A DNA stretch of 64,000 nucleotides, from NCBI GenBank assembly GCA_017468395.1, contig JAFUIR010000004.1, positions 186,001-250,000 on the forward strand, written 5' to 3'. Below are positions 1 to 7,482 of the stretch, piece by piece (the stretch's first letter is position 1; the number at the start of each line of letters is the position of its first letter). Below the pieces are notes generated by a model, which worked only from the letters and a program-made list of their open reading frames with translations, had not been told where the DNA came from and did not search any database. The DNA comes from Lachnospiraceae bacterium. Lineage in GTDB: Bacteria; Bacillota; Clostridia; Lachnospirales; Lachnospiraceae. Position numbers and translations under genes: made by a program.

Positions 1-367
1 GCTCTTTTTCATCCTTTGCCAGTGCCAAGTCCTCCGTCTCCAAAATAATACACTGACAGTCCCGGTACCATTCTCTCATTTTTGACAAAAACAGACTGCC
101 CACGCCGCTGCTTCGGTACTCTTCCATTACTGCATAATAATCCAAAAGCCTGCTCTTGCCATCGGGCGTCTGCACATAAAAGGCATAGGCCAAAAACTCC
201 GTTCCCGAAAAAAGCCCCAGCGCCTCATAGCAACCATCTCCGTACATCCGCTTGATGGCTTTCAAGGGTTTCAATTCATTGGCCGGAAAATGCCTCCGGG
301 CGGGTCCTTCATACACCTCTTCCATCTCCGGCAGGCTCAGTTTCCTTATTTGATAATCTTGTTTCAT
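1..367 (-). CDS. GNAT-family N-acetyltransferase, C-terminus cut by window edge
   Basis: This is the N-terminal 122 residues of a gene that runs off the left edge. I translated it by hand from the ATG at 365-367, which is preceded by AAGGAAAAGT as ribosome binding site. It begins MKQDYQIRKLSLPEMEEVYE and carries a GNAT-like core: a strand 'LDYYAVMEEYRSSGVGSLFL', where R-S-S-G-V-G resembles the acetyl-CoA pyrophosphate-binding loop (Q/R-x-x-G-x-G/A). This fits an acyl-CoA-dependent acetyltransferase; the acceptor is unknown. It follows rqcH by only 25 bp, so it is probably its co-transcribed downstream partner. Confidence is limited by the missing C-terminus. Confidence 0.7.
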   Translation of the reverse strand, partial: MKQDYQIRKLSLPEMEEVYEGPARRHFPANELKPLKAIKRMYGDGCYEALGLFSGTEFLAYAFYVQTPDGKSRLLDYYAVMEEYRSSGVGSLFLSKMREWYRDCQCIILETEDLALAKDEKE

Positions 368-392
368 ACTTTTCCTTTTCTTTTTTGTGGCA

Positions 393-2147
393 TTATATCA
401 TCTGTATCCCTGATATATCCGTGTCAATCATCATGGAATAGTTGGTGTAATACACTACGAATCCCGGCTTTCCTCCGGCGGGCTTTTTCACCTGTTTTTT
501 CTGCACATAATCTACTTCCACTTTTTCCGCAGTTTCGCCTTTGCCCCTGCCTTTGGAATAATATGCCGCCAGTTTAGCCGCCTCCTCAAAGGTTCTGTCC
601 GGCATGGAACCGTCATTTTCTGCCTTGACGATTACGTGGGAACCGGGCATGCCCTTTGCGTGAAACCACCAGTCATTACCTGTGGCAAATTTAAAAGTAA
701 GTTCCTCGTTTTGGAAATTGTTCTTTCCCACATAAATATGATAGCCGTCACTGCTGATATAGTGAAAAGGCTTGCTGGTAATTTTTTCTTTTTTGCCTCC
801 ACTCTTTTTACGGATATAGCCGCTTTCTGCCAGTTCTTCCCGAATCTGCACCAAATCCTCTTCCGCCACGGCAATATCCAAGGACGCACTGATAGATTCC
901 AAATGCTCAATCTCGCTTTTTACTTCCCGGGTCAGTTCCAAAAGAGCCTCATAGGTACGCTTCATTTTGGCATATTTATCAAAATACTTCCTTGCGTTTT
1001 CAAGGGGCGTCAAGGTCTCGTCCAAAGGAATGGTTATCATCTCATTGGTATAATAATTCAGCGCCTCCATGGACTTACTTCCCTCCGGCACACTGTAGCC
1101 GTAGGTATTGATTAATTCCCCGTAAATGCGGTATTTGTCCCGTTTTTCTGTATCCTGCATCTGACGCATCTGTAAATCGTACTTCTTCACATTGCGCTCC
1201 AAAGCAGTCTGCACAATCCTGCGAAGATCCACCGATTTTTGCCGGATACGGGTTAATGTGTTTTTCTCTGCATAATACCCTTCCAATAGGGACGACATAC
1301 TGTCATAAGTTTCAATATGGTCATCGCCGCCGCTGTACATGGTCAGTTCCAGTGCCCCAAATTCCACAGGTTCTGCTCCCGTATACGCAATGCAGGGAGC
1401 AAAATCTCCTGCCTTAATCTGCGCCATCATATCCGCAAAAGCACTATAAAGCCGCTTTTTATCTTCTTTTTCCAAACCTGCCACGGACATCTCACCGTCC
1501 AGTTTGGCACGGTAGCAAATCTCCTGTGCCATTATGGGAGAAATCCCCGTGAAACTATTATACAGCGCCTTAAATACAGGCATGGGCTTGTCCTCAATCA
1601 GTTCTGTAAAATAAGTCTCCTCTGCCTTAAGAGGGTCAGCCTTTTCCACAGTCTGGGGCATAAAATAAGTTTTGCCCGGCAAAACCTCCCTGACACTGCT
1701 GACCAGTGCCGACACTCTCTTGATACTGTCAATAATGGTACCGTCCTCATTGCAGAAAATAATGTTACTGTGCTTACCCATAATTTCTACAATCAATGTC
1801 TTTTTGCAAAGGTCCCCCATCTCATCCAAATGTTCCAGTTCCATGTGAACCGCACGCTCAAGGCCCGGCTGGGTAATGGCGGTAATGCGTCCGTTTTGCA
1901 GATGCTTACGAAGAAGCATACAAAAATTGGGCGCCGTCATGGGGCTTTGTTTGTTTTTTTCCGTCAAATACATAAGAGGCAGTGACGCACTGGCTGAAAT
2001 CATCAGTCTGTACTGTCCACTGCCTGTCTTTACCGTAAGCAAAAGTTCATCCGCCTCCGGCTGGGCAATTTTATATAGACGCCCTCCCACCAGAAGGTCG
2101 TTTAATTCTTTCACAATGTTTGCAATAGTTATACCGTCAAATGCCAT
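393..2147 (-). CDS. rqcH: Ribosome quality control factor RqcH (NFACT family, FbpA-like)
   Basis: 584-residue NFACT protein. In bacteria RqcH binds peptidyl-tRNA-obstructed 50S subunits and directs addition of C-terminal alanine tails that mark stalled nascent chains for degradation. The NFACT-N domain starts MAFDGITIANIVKEL and includes 'APNFCMLLRKHL' and 'MGKHSNIIF'. A charged coiled-coil middle lies at about residues 280-440. The NFACT-R domain near the C-terminus shows 'DWWFHAKGMPGSHVIV'. I chose the internal ATG at 2147 because it matches the family N-terminus and has AGAAAGGATTTATAAA upstream; the 12 in-frame codons before it lack a binding site. It lies 32 bp after the flippase gene. 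Older names (fibronectin-binding protein FbpA) refer to the same family. Confidence 0.93.
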   Translation of the reverse strand: MAFDGITIANIVKELNDLLVGGRLYKIAQPEADELLLTVKTGSGQYRLMISASASLPLMYLTEKNKQSPMTAPNFCMLLRKHLQNGRITAITQPGLERAVHMELEHLDEMGDLCKKTLIVEIMGKHSNIIFCNEDGTIIDSIKRVSALVSSVREVLPGKTYFMPQTVEKADPLKAEETYFTELIEDKPMPVFKALYNSFTGISPIMAQEICYRAKLDGEMSVAGLEKEDKKRLYSAFADMMAQIKAGDFAPCIAYTGAEPVEFGALELTMYSGGDDHIETYDSMSSLLEGYYAEKNTLTRIRQKSVDLRRIVQTALERNVKKYDLQMRQMQDTEKRDKYRIYGELINTYGYSVPEGSKSMEALNYYTNEMITIPLDETLTPLENARKYFDKYAKMKRTYEALLELTREVKSEIEHLESISASLDIAVAEEDLVQIREELAESGYIRKKSGGKKEKITSKPFHYISSDGYHIYVGKNNFQNEELTFKFATGNDWWFHAKGMPGSHVIVKAENDGSMPDRTFEEAAKLAAYYSKGRGKGETAEKVEVDYVQKKQVKKPAGGKPGFVVYYTNYSMMIDTDISGIQMI

Positions 2148-2179
2148 TTTATAAATCCTTTCTTTGTGATACGCGAATA

Positions 2180-3961
2180 TCACAAAAGTCTACACTTCTT
2201 CGCCACCTTCACAAGTAAATGTCCTTTGGGGATAGCCCGCAGTTCCTCTTCGCTCATGCCTTTTAGCAGAATTTCCAGCGCAAAATAGACAATAACCGCA
2301 ATAATCACTGCCGGAATCAATGAAATCAAATTGGAGGAAGTCAGCATATACAATAACTGATATACTGCCCATGCCGCCGCCCCCATAAATAAGGACGCCA
2401 CGAGGGGCGTTACAAAACTTCTGAATACTTCCTGCTTATAGCCCATGTATTTGCGCAGTGCTTTTTGGTTAAGCACGCACATCAAACCACTGTAAACAAT
2501 ATCCGCCATCACAAGACCGTAAAGATTTACATTTGTCAAACAAACTAAAACAGCCAAAATGACAGTCTGTGGTATCAAAGCCACTCCTGCATTTTTGACC
2601 GGCGTATTTACTTTTCCAATCCCTTGCAACACAGAGTTTGTCAGGGTAGACAGGGCATAAAAAATCACCGTTACCGCAAGCCCCATCAAAAGCCCGGAAG
2701 CCATATCCAAGGATTCCTTTTGCGGAAAAAGTACCTGCATTACCGGTTTTGCCAGCACCCCAATCCCCACCGCCGCAGGAACGGAAATCATCATAGTAAC
2801 CTTTACCGCTTTTGCCACTTTTGCCCTTGCATCCTCGTAGTCCTCTCTTGCCCAAGCTGTGGAAACACTGGGCAAAATAGCCGAAGACATCGCCGAAGAA
2901 AGAGCCAGCGGAATACTGCGGATGACTACCGCTTTTCCGGAAAAAATACCGTAATTGGTAAAAGTCTCTTTTTCCGCCATACCTTTTATATTCATATACA
3001 ACTTAGTATAAATAGTCTGATTTAATGAAGTACTGAGATTGTAAATGGCAGTACTTAAAATAAAAGGCGTCACTACAGAGGTAATCAGTTTAAAAATCTT
3101 TCCGTAAGAATCTGTGATTCCCGACTTATCATGCTTAATTCTCTTATGAATCATGCTCTTGTTCAGTCCGTAAACCGCCCACATAAACAAAAGTGCCACC
3201 AAAACACCGGCGCCTGTACCAAGGGCACTGCCCACAGCCCCGTATGTGGCGTGCTGTGTATTCCACTTTTCCTGTTCCTCTGTCAGGGTGTAAACCGGAT
3301 AGCCCAGTTCGTCCAAAACAGCCTCACCCTTTTCATCCAGCAATATAATTGCTTTTTCCGCCACCGCTTCGCCGCCAAAAGTAACACTTCCATTGTCCTC
3401 AAGTACATAAGTATCTGCTCCTCCAAGGATAGTCATAATCAGGAAAAGAGCCGCTCCGATACTGACAAGGGCATTCAAAATCTGCTCCAAAATCTGTGAC
3501 ACCGAAGTTTGCACCATAGTTCTGTGGGCTTGGAAATACCCCCTGAGCACACCCAGCATTCCGTACAAAAAAATAGTCGGTGCAAACACTTTCAGAACCG
3601 TAACCGCCGGTCCTTCCAACAGTAATCCTGCACCAAAAAACAAAAAGATGCCGGCAATGCCTCCCACCGCCAGCGCATACCACATAGAACACATAAAAAT
3701 ACGATGGGCATTACGGTATTCCTTCAGAGACAATTTCTGGGATATTACCTTGGAAACTGCCGCAGGAATACTGTAAGAGGAAATAAGAAGAATGATCGTG
3801 TAAATATTATAAGCAGACTGATAATAACCGTTTCCGCGGTCTCCGATAACCGCAGTTAAAGGGCTCCTGTACAAGAGCCCTATAATTCTGCATATAATTC
3901 CTGCCGCCGCAAGTATACCTGCCTGCAGGATAAATCCGTCCTTTTTTCCTTGCTTACCCAT
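2180..3961 (-). CDS. MOP-superfamily polysaccharide flippase (SpoVB/YtgP-like)
   Basis: 593-residue integral membrane protein with about 14 hydrophobic segments, starting MGKQGKKDGFILQAGILAAAG and continuing 'GLLYRSPLTAVIGDRGNGYYQ', typical of the SpoVB/YtgP/MurJ-type lipid-linked oligosaccharide exporters. Likely role: translocating a lipid-linked cell-wall or spore-cortex precursor across the membrane; the substrate cannot be read from sequence. A hydrophilic insert of about 60 residues (roughly 180-240, acidic, 'VLEDNGSVTFGGEAV') interrupts the bundle and is also annotated as a finding. The gene follows glgA by 23 bp and precedes rqcH by 32 bp, so all are probably one transcript. The family is clear; a specific paralogue (SpoVB, YtgP, MurJ role) is not. 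Confidence 0.85.
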   Translation of the reverse strand: MGKQGKKDGFILQAGILAAAGIICRIIGLLYRSPLTAVIGDRGNGYYQSAYNIYTIILLISSYSIPAAVSKVISQKLSLKEYRNAHRIFMCSMWYALAVGGIAGIFLFFGAGLLLEGPAVTVLKVFAPTIFLYGMLGVLRGYFQAHRTMVQTSVSQILEQILNALVSIGAALFLIMTILGGADTYVLEDNGSVTFGGEAVAEKAIILLDEKGEAVLDELGYPVYTLTEEQEKWNTQHATYGAVGSALGTGAGVLVALLFMWAVYGLNKSMIHKRIKHDKSGITDSYGKIFKLITSVVTPFILSTAIYNLSTSLNQTIYTKLYMNIKGMAEKETFTNYGIFSGKAVVIRSIPLALSSAMSSAILPSVSTAWAREDYEDARAKVAKAVKVTMMISVPAAVGIGVLAKPVMQVLFPQKESLDMASGLLMGLAVTVIFYALSTLTNSVLQGIGKVNTPVKNAGVALIPQTVILAVLVCLTNVNLYGLVMADIVYSGLMCVLNQKALRKYMGYKQEVFRSFVTPLVASLFMGAAAWAVYQLLYMLTSSNLISLIPAVIIAVIVYFALEILLKGMSEEELRAIPKGHLLVKVAKKCRLL

Positions 3962-3984
3962 CGCTAAATCCTAATCACAAAATC

Positions 3985-5430
3985 TTAGCCTATCAACCAG
4001 TCATACATTTCCTGATATTTCAGGGCTGACACATGCCAGGAGAAATCTGCTGCCATGGCACGGTCTATGATTTTATTCCATTCTCTTTTCTTATCGTAAT
4101 AAATTTTTTCCGCATAGCGAATTGTGTTGAGCATCTCGTGCGCATTGTAGTTTCTGAAACTAAAACCTGTACCGGTGCTCTCATACTCATTATATGGCTC
4201 TACAGTATCTTTCAGACCACCTGTTTCCCTGACGATGGGCAGTGTACCATATCTGAGGGACATCAGCTGGCTCAGTCCGCAGGGCTCGAATAGTGAGGGC
4301 ATAAGGAATGCATCACATGCTGCATAAATCTTATGGGACAATGCTTCGGAATAATAAATATTCGCAGACACTTTATCGCCGTATTTCCATGCAAAATGAC
4401 GGAACATATTTTCATAACGTTCTTCACCTGTTCCAAGCACTACAATCTGCACATTGTCCTGACACAGTTCATCCATAATATAAGCAATCAAATCAAAGCC
4501 CTTTTGGTCAGTAAGTCTGGATACAATACCAATCATAAAGGTCTTATCATCCTGTTTCAGCCCAAGTTCCTTCTGAAGTGCCCTCTTGTTTTTAATCTTC
4601 TCTTTACGGAAGTTTGCAGCAGAGTAATTATGCTCAATATGGGGATTAGTCTCAGGATTGAAATCCTCATAATCAATACCGTTTACAATACCGCGCAAGT
4701 CACCGCTTCTGGCATTCAAAAGTCCTTCCAGACTCTCGCCGTAAAAGGCCGTCTTAATCTCTTCCGCATAAGTATTACTTACGGTAGTAAGAGCATCCGC
4801 AAATACCAGCCCACCTTTCAGCAGATTGGCATCGTTATATAACTCCATGGTATCTGCCGTAAAATAGCGGTACGGAAGTCCCGTAATATTTTTTACATCA
4901 TCAATGCCCCATCTTCCCTGGAATTTCAGGTTGTGGATGGTCATAACTGTTTTCATATCTTTAAAGAATTCGCCCTGACGGAAACGGTCATCCAAATAAA
5001 CCGGAATCATGGCTGTCTGCCAGTCGTGACAATGTATCAAATCCGGCTGGAAGCCGATTACAGGCAATGCAGAAAGCGCCGCCTTGGAAAAATAAGCATA
5101 CTTCTCGATTTCATATTTGGCATCATCCCCGTAAGGCTTAGGACCACCGAAATATTTCTCATTATCAATAAAGTAATATTTAATTCCGTCCACTTCCGCT
5201 TCCAGAATGCCTACATATACACCTTCCCAATTGTAGTCCATATAAAAATGGGTCACATAATTTAACTTTTCCCGCATCTGGGGCTTCATACATGTATAGC
5301 AGGGAATCATTACCCGCACGTCAAAGTATTTTTTATCGATGCATTTCGGCAAAGAACCTACTACGTCTGCCAAACCGCCTGTTTTAATAAAAGGTACACC
5401 CTCTGATGCAACAAATAATATTTTCTTCAT
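3985..5430 (-). CDS. glgA: Glycogen synthase (ADP-glucose type, GT5)
   Basis: 481 residues, full family length. It transfers glucose from ADP-glucose to the growing alpha-1,4-glucan. The N-terminus MKKILFVASEGVPFIKTGGLADVVGSLPK carries the K-T-G-G-L ADP-glucose-binding motif, and the C-terminal Rossmann half carries 'GIVSRLTDQKGFDLI' and 'FLMPSLFEPCGLSQLMSLRYGTLPIVRETGGLKDTV' with the catalytic E-x7-E region. The start has GGGAGG six bases upstream. A promoter-like TTTAAA-N17-TATAAT lies at 5462-5490. The gene directly follows the Spo0A-like regulator gene on the same strand. The branching enzyme glgB is in this window but 18 kb away; glgC, glgD and glgP were not seen. Confidence 0.96.
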   Translation of the reverse strand: MKKILFVASEGVPFIKTGGLADVVGSLPKCIDKKYFDVRVMIPCYTCMKPQMREKLNYVTHFYMDYNWEGVYVGILEAEVDGIKYYFIDNEKYFGGPKPYGDDAKYEIEKYAYFSKAALSALPVIGFQPDLIHCHDWQTAMIPVYLDDRFRQGEFFKDMKTVMTIHNLKFQGRWGIDDVKNITGLPYRYFTADTMELYNDANLLKGGLVFADALTTVSNTYAEEIKTAFYGESLEGLLNARSGDLRGIVNGIDYEDFNPETNPHIEHNYSAANFRKEKIKNKRALQKELGLKQDDKTFMIGIVSRLTDQKGFDLIAYIMDELCQDNVQIVVLGTGEERYENMFRHFAWKYGDKVSANIYYSEALSHKIYAACDAFLMPSLFEPCGLSQLMSLRYGTLPIVRETGGLKDTVEPYNEYESTGTGFSFRNYNAHEMLNTIRYAEKIYYDKKREWNKIIDRAMAADFSWHVSALKYQEMYDWLIG

Positions 5431-5461
5431 CTCAGCCTCCCAATTACATACATTTGCTTAT

Positions 5462-5490
5462 ATTATACACCACAAGGCTCTTCTTTTAAA
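5462..5490 (-). promoter_or_regulatory. Putative promoter of glgA
   Basis: Minus-strand TTTAAA, 17-bp spacer, TATAAT, located in the 73-bp gap between the spo0A-like gene and glgA. The -10 is consensus and the -35 matches four of six. No terminator separates the two genes, so glgA may also be read from the upstream gene's promoter. Confidence 0.5.
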
Positions 5491-5503
5491 GTTCTTTTTT
5501 CGA

Positions 5504-6028
5504 TTATAAATCCCGATATTGCAGCCGAATTCTGTCTGCAATCAGGGCAATAAATTCTGAATTGGTAGGTTTTCCTTTTCCGGTGTTTACCGTATATCCG
5601 AAAAGCCCGTCCAAAGTTTCCATTTTTCCTCTGGACCACGCCACTTCAATGGCATGCCGGATTGCACGCTCCACTCTGCTGGAAGTGGTCTGGAATCTTT
5701 TGGCAATAGACGGATAAAGCACCTTGGTAATGGAACTGAGCATGGTGGTATCTTCCACGGACATCATAATTGCTTCCCTTAAATACTGATATCCCTTAAT
5801 ATGGGCCGGTACCCCAATCTCATGAATCATGTCGGTCACATCTTTTTCAAGGTCACGGGTTACCTTTTGCTCCGGCACTTGCACCTGTGTCTTTAACTCG
5901 CCCGCTTTCTTTTTACCGGAAGGGACGGTTATCATAATCTGAAATTCTTTGTCGGCATTCATCAAATCATCCAGGATTCTGTACACTTTTTCATTATCAT
6001 TTGCAAGCATAAGATTTAATTGTTCCAT
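5504..6028 (-). CDS. Receiver-less Spo0A-like transcription factor (Spo0A C-terminal domain protein)
   Basis: 174 residues, about 93 fewer than Spo0A (267 in B. subtilis). Residues 62-174 are a nearly canonical Spo0A effector domain: '[20 protein letters not shown]', the recognition helix region '[18 protein letters not shown]' at 117-134, and the tail '[18 protein letters not shown]'. Residues 1-35 ([22 protein letters not shown]) look like the first strand and helix of a receiver domain (compare A-D-D-N in Spo0A), but everything after that, including the phosphoacceptor Asp and the conserved Thr and Lys, is absent. The gene starts with GGGAGG seven bases upstream and is uninterrupted, so it looks functional, not decayed. 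It likely binds Spo0A boxes without needing phosphorylation. It precedes glgA. Confidence 0.9.
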   Translation of the reverse strand: MEQLNLMLANDNEKVYRILDDLMNADKEFQIMITVPSGKKKAGELKTQVQVPEQKVTRDLEKDVTDMIHEIGVPAHIKGYQYLREAIMMSVEDTTMLSSITKVLYPSIAKRFQTTSSRVERAIRHAIEVAWSRGKMETLDGLFGYTVNTGKGKPTNSEFIALIADRIRLQYRDL

Positions 6029-6066
6029 GAAAAATCCTCCCTTTTATACAAAAAACTACCTTTCAC

Positions 6067-6095
6067 ATTATACGTTCAACTTTTTTTGTCTTCAA
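6067..6095 (-). promoter_or_regulatory. Putative promoter of the spo0A-like gene
   Basis: Minus-strand TTGAAG, 17-bp spacer, TATAAT, 39 bp before the start codon. A Spo0A-box-like TGACGAA (minus strand, 6125-6131) lies 30 bp upstream of the -35. Confidence 0.6.
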
Positions 6096-6124
6096 CTGGA
6101 AGGTATCGCATAATCTTTGCTTTC

Positions 6125-6131
6125 TTCGTCA
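6125..6131 (-). promoter_or_regulatory. Spo0A-box-like site
   Basis: TTTGACGAAG on the minus strand contains an exact match to the Spo0A core TGNCGAA. It sits between the divergent spo0A-like and DUF4317 genes. A second, imperfect site (TGTCGAT, plus strand, 6169-6175) overlaps the -35 of the DUF4317 promoter. Seven-base motifs occur by chance, so position is the main argument. Confidence 0.35.
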
Positions 6132-6167
6132 AAGAACCCCACATTTCTGCACTATGTTTGGAAATGC

Positions 6168-6196
6168 TTGTCGATTTTGGCAAATTAATATATACT
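6168..6196 (+). promoter_or_regulatory. Putative promoter of the DUF4317 gene
   Basis: TTGTCG, 17-bp spacer, TATACT on the plus strand, 70 bp before the start codon of the 6266 gene. The -35 is embedded in TTGTCGAT, which resembles a Spo0A box. Confidence 0.5.
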
Positions 6197-6265
6197 AAAA
6201 AGACGGTTGATTACATTTACACCGCAAATTTTTAAGCCCGGTTAGCGCGGCACGGAAGGAATATT

Positions 6266-7414
6266 ATGAATAAAGTCGAAATCTCAGAAATCAAAAAATT
6301 ATTTACCCCCAGAAATTGCTCTATTACACGCATCTGCGGCTGTTATGTGGATGGCGAAAAAAATAAAAAATCCCAGTTCCGGGAGGCTTTTTTGTCTTTG
6401 CCGGAAGAGGAAATGTTTAAATATTTTCAAATTTTGCGCAAAAATTTATCCGGAACCGTAGGGCGCAACCTCCTCACTCTGGAGTTTCCTTTAGATACGG
6501 AAATCGAAGGCGGCACGCAGGAATTTTTGCTCAGACTTAGGGACAGCAAGTTAAAGGACGATGAACTTTTGGAACAGTTTTACGACAGGGTTATCGAATC
6601 CTTTGAATACGTGGGAAACTATCTGATTTTACTCATTCACGATGCCTACGACGTTCCCGGCAAAACCACGGACGGCATTGAAATGGAAGATGCTTCCGAT
6701 GAAGTATACGAATATATCATGTGCTGTATCTGCCCTGTAAACCTTTCCAAACCGGGACTTAGTTACGATGATGAAAGCGGCTCTTTCCGCAACCGTATCC
6801 GGGACTGGGTTGTGGACATGCCGGAAGTGGGCTTCCTTTTCCCCGCCTTTACGGACCGCACCAGCGACATCCACAGCACCCTTTTCTACACAAAGGACGC
6901 CAACGAATTTAACACTTCCTTTATGGATTTGATGTTCGCCTGTCCCCGTCCCCTTCCCGCTGTCAGCCAGAAAGAAACTTTTCAGGCTATCGTGGAAGAA
7001 ACTTTGGGTGAAACCTGTGATATTGAAACCGTAAAAAACATTCACGAGAAACTAAATGAAATGATTGAAGAAAATAAAGATAATCCCCAGCCCCTCTCCC
7101 TTGCCAAAAACGAGGTGAAAGGCCTCCTTGCAAACAGCGGCGTAAAGAATGAGCGTCTGGAAGAATTTGACCGCTACTACGATGCCACCGTGGGCGAGGA
7201 AACACCCTTTATGGTGACCAACGTAGCCAACACCAGAACCTTTGAAGTAAAAACTCCCGATGTGGTAGTAAAGGTTAACCCCGAACGCACCGACCTAATC
7301 GAAACCGCAGTGATCAACGGTCGCAAATGTCTGGTTATCGAAATCACCGACCAGGTGGAGGTAAACGGCATTTTGGTAAGAAATACTGTGTCCGGCGCTG
7401 AGGACGAAGAATAA
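6266..7414 (+). CDS. DUF4317 domain protein, function unknown
   Basis: 382-residue soluble protein, MNKVEISEIKKLFTPRNCSITRICGCYVDGEKNK, recognisable as the DUF4317 family common in Lachnospiraceae and related Clostridia. There is no signal peptide or membrane segment; the protein is acidic and probably cytoplasmic. No catalytic motif is evident. It is the only plus-strand gene in the first 15 kb, divergent from the spo0A-like gene and sharing a 237-bp control region with it. GGAAGG lies upstream of the ATG. It ends at a bidirectional terminator facing the LtaS-like gene. No function should be inferred beyond family membership. Confidence 0.85.
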   Translation: MNKVEISEIKKLFTPRNCSITRICGCYVDGEKNKKSQFREAFLSLPEEEMFKYFQILRKNLSGTVGRNLLTLEFPLDTEIEGGTQEFLLRLRDSKLKDDELLEQFYDRVIESFEYVGNYLILLIHDAYDVPGKTTDGIEMEDASDEVYEYIMCCICPVNLSKPGLSYDDESGSFRNRIRDWVVDMPEVGFLFPAFTDRTSDIHSTLFYTKDANEFNTSFMDLMFACPRPLPAVSQKETFQAIVEETLGETCDIETVKNIHEKLNEMIEENKDNPQPLSLAKNEVKGLLANSGVKNERLEEFDRYYDATVGEETPFMVTNVANTRTFEVKTPDVVVKVNPERTDLIETAVINGRKCLVIEITDQVEVNGILVRNTVSGAEDEE

Positions 7415-7423
7415 CCATAAAAC

Positions 7424-7457
7424 ATGCACCCAAGCTGCTTTTTAAGCGTGGGTGCAT
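7424..7457. terminator. Bidirectional terminator between the DUF4317 and LtaS-like genes
   Basis: Inverted repeat ATGCACCCA ... TGGGTGCAT with a 16-base interior, followed by TTTGTTTTG on the plus strand and GTTTTATGG on the minus strand. It lies between two convergent stop codons. Confidence 0.8.
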
Positions 7458-7482
7458 TTGTTTTGTCTGATATCCGGAAATA

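Noticed and set aside
5504..6028. Frameshift or split gene explaining the short Spo0A
   Set aside because: The receiver stub and DNA-binding domain are in one continuous frame, and no missing receiver segment (phosphoacceptor strand, 'PHLDG'-like motif) is encoded nearby on either strand.
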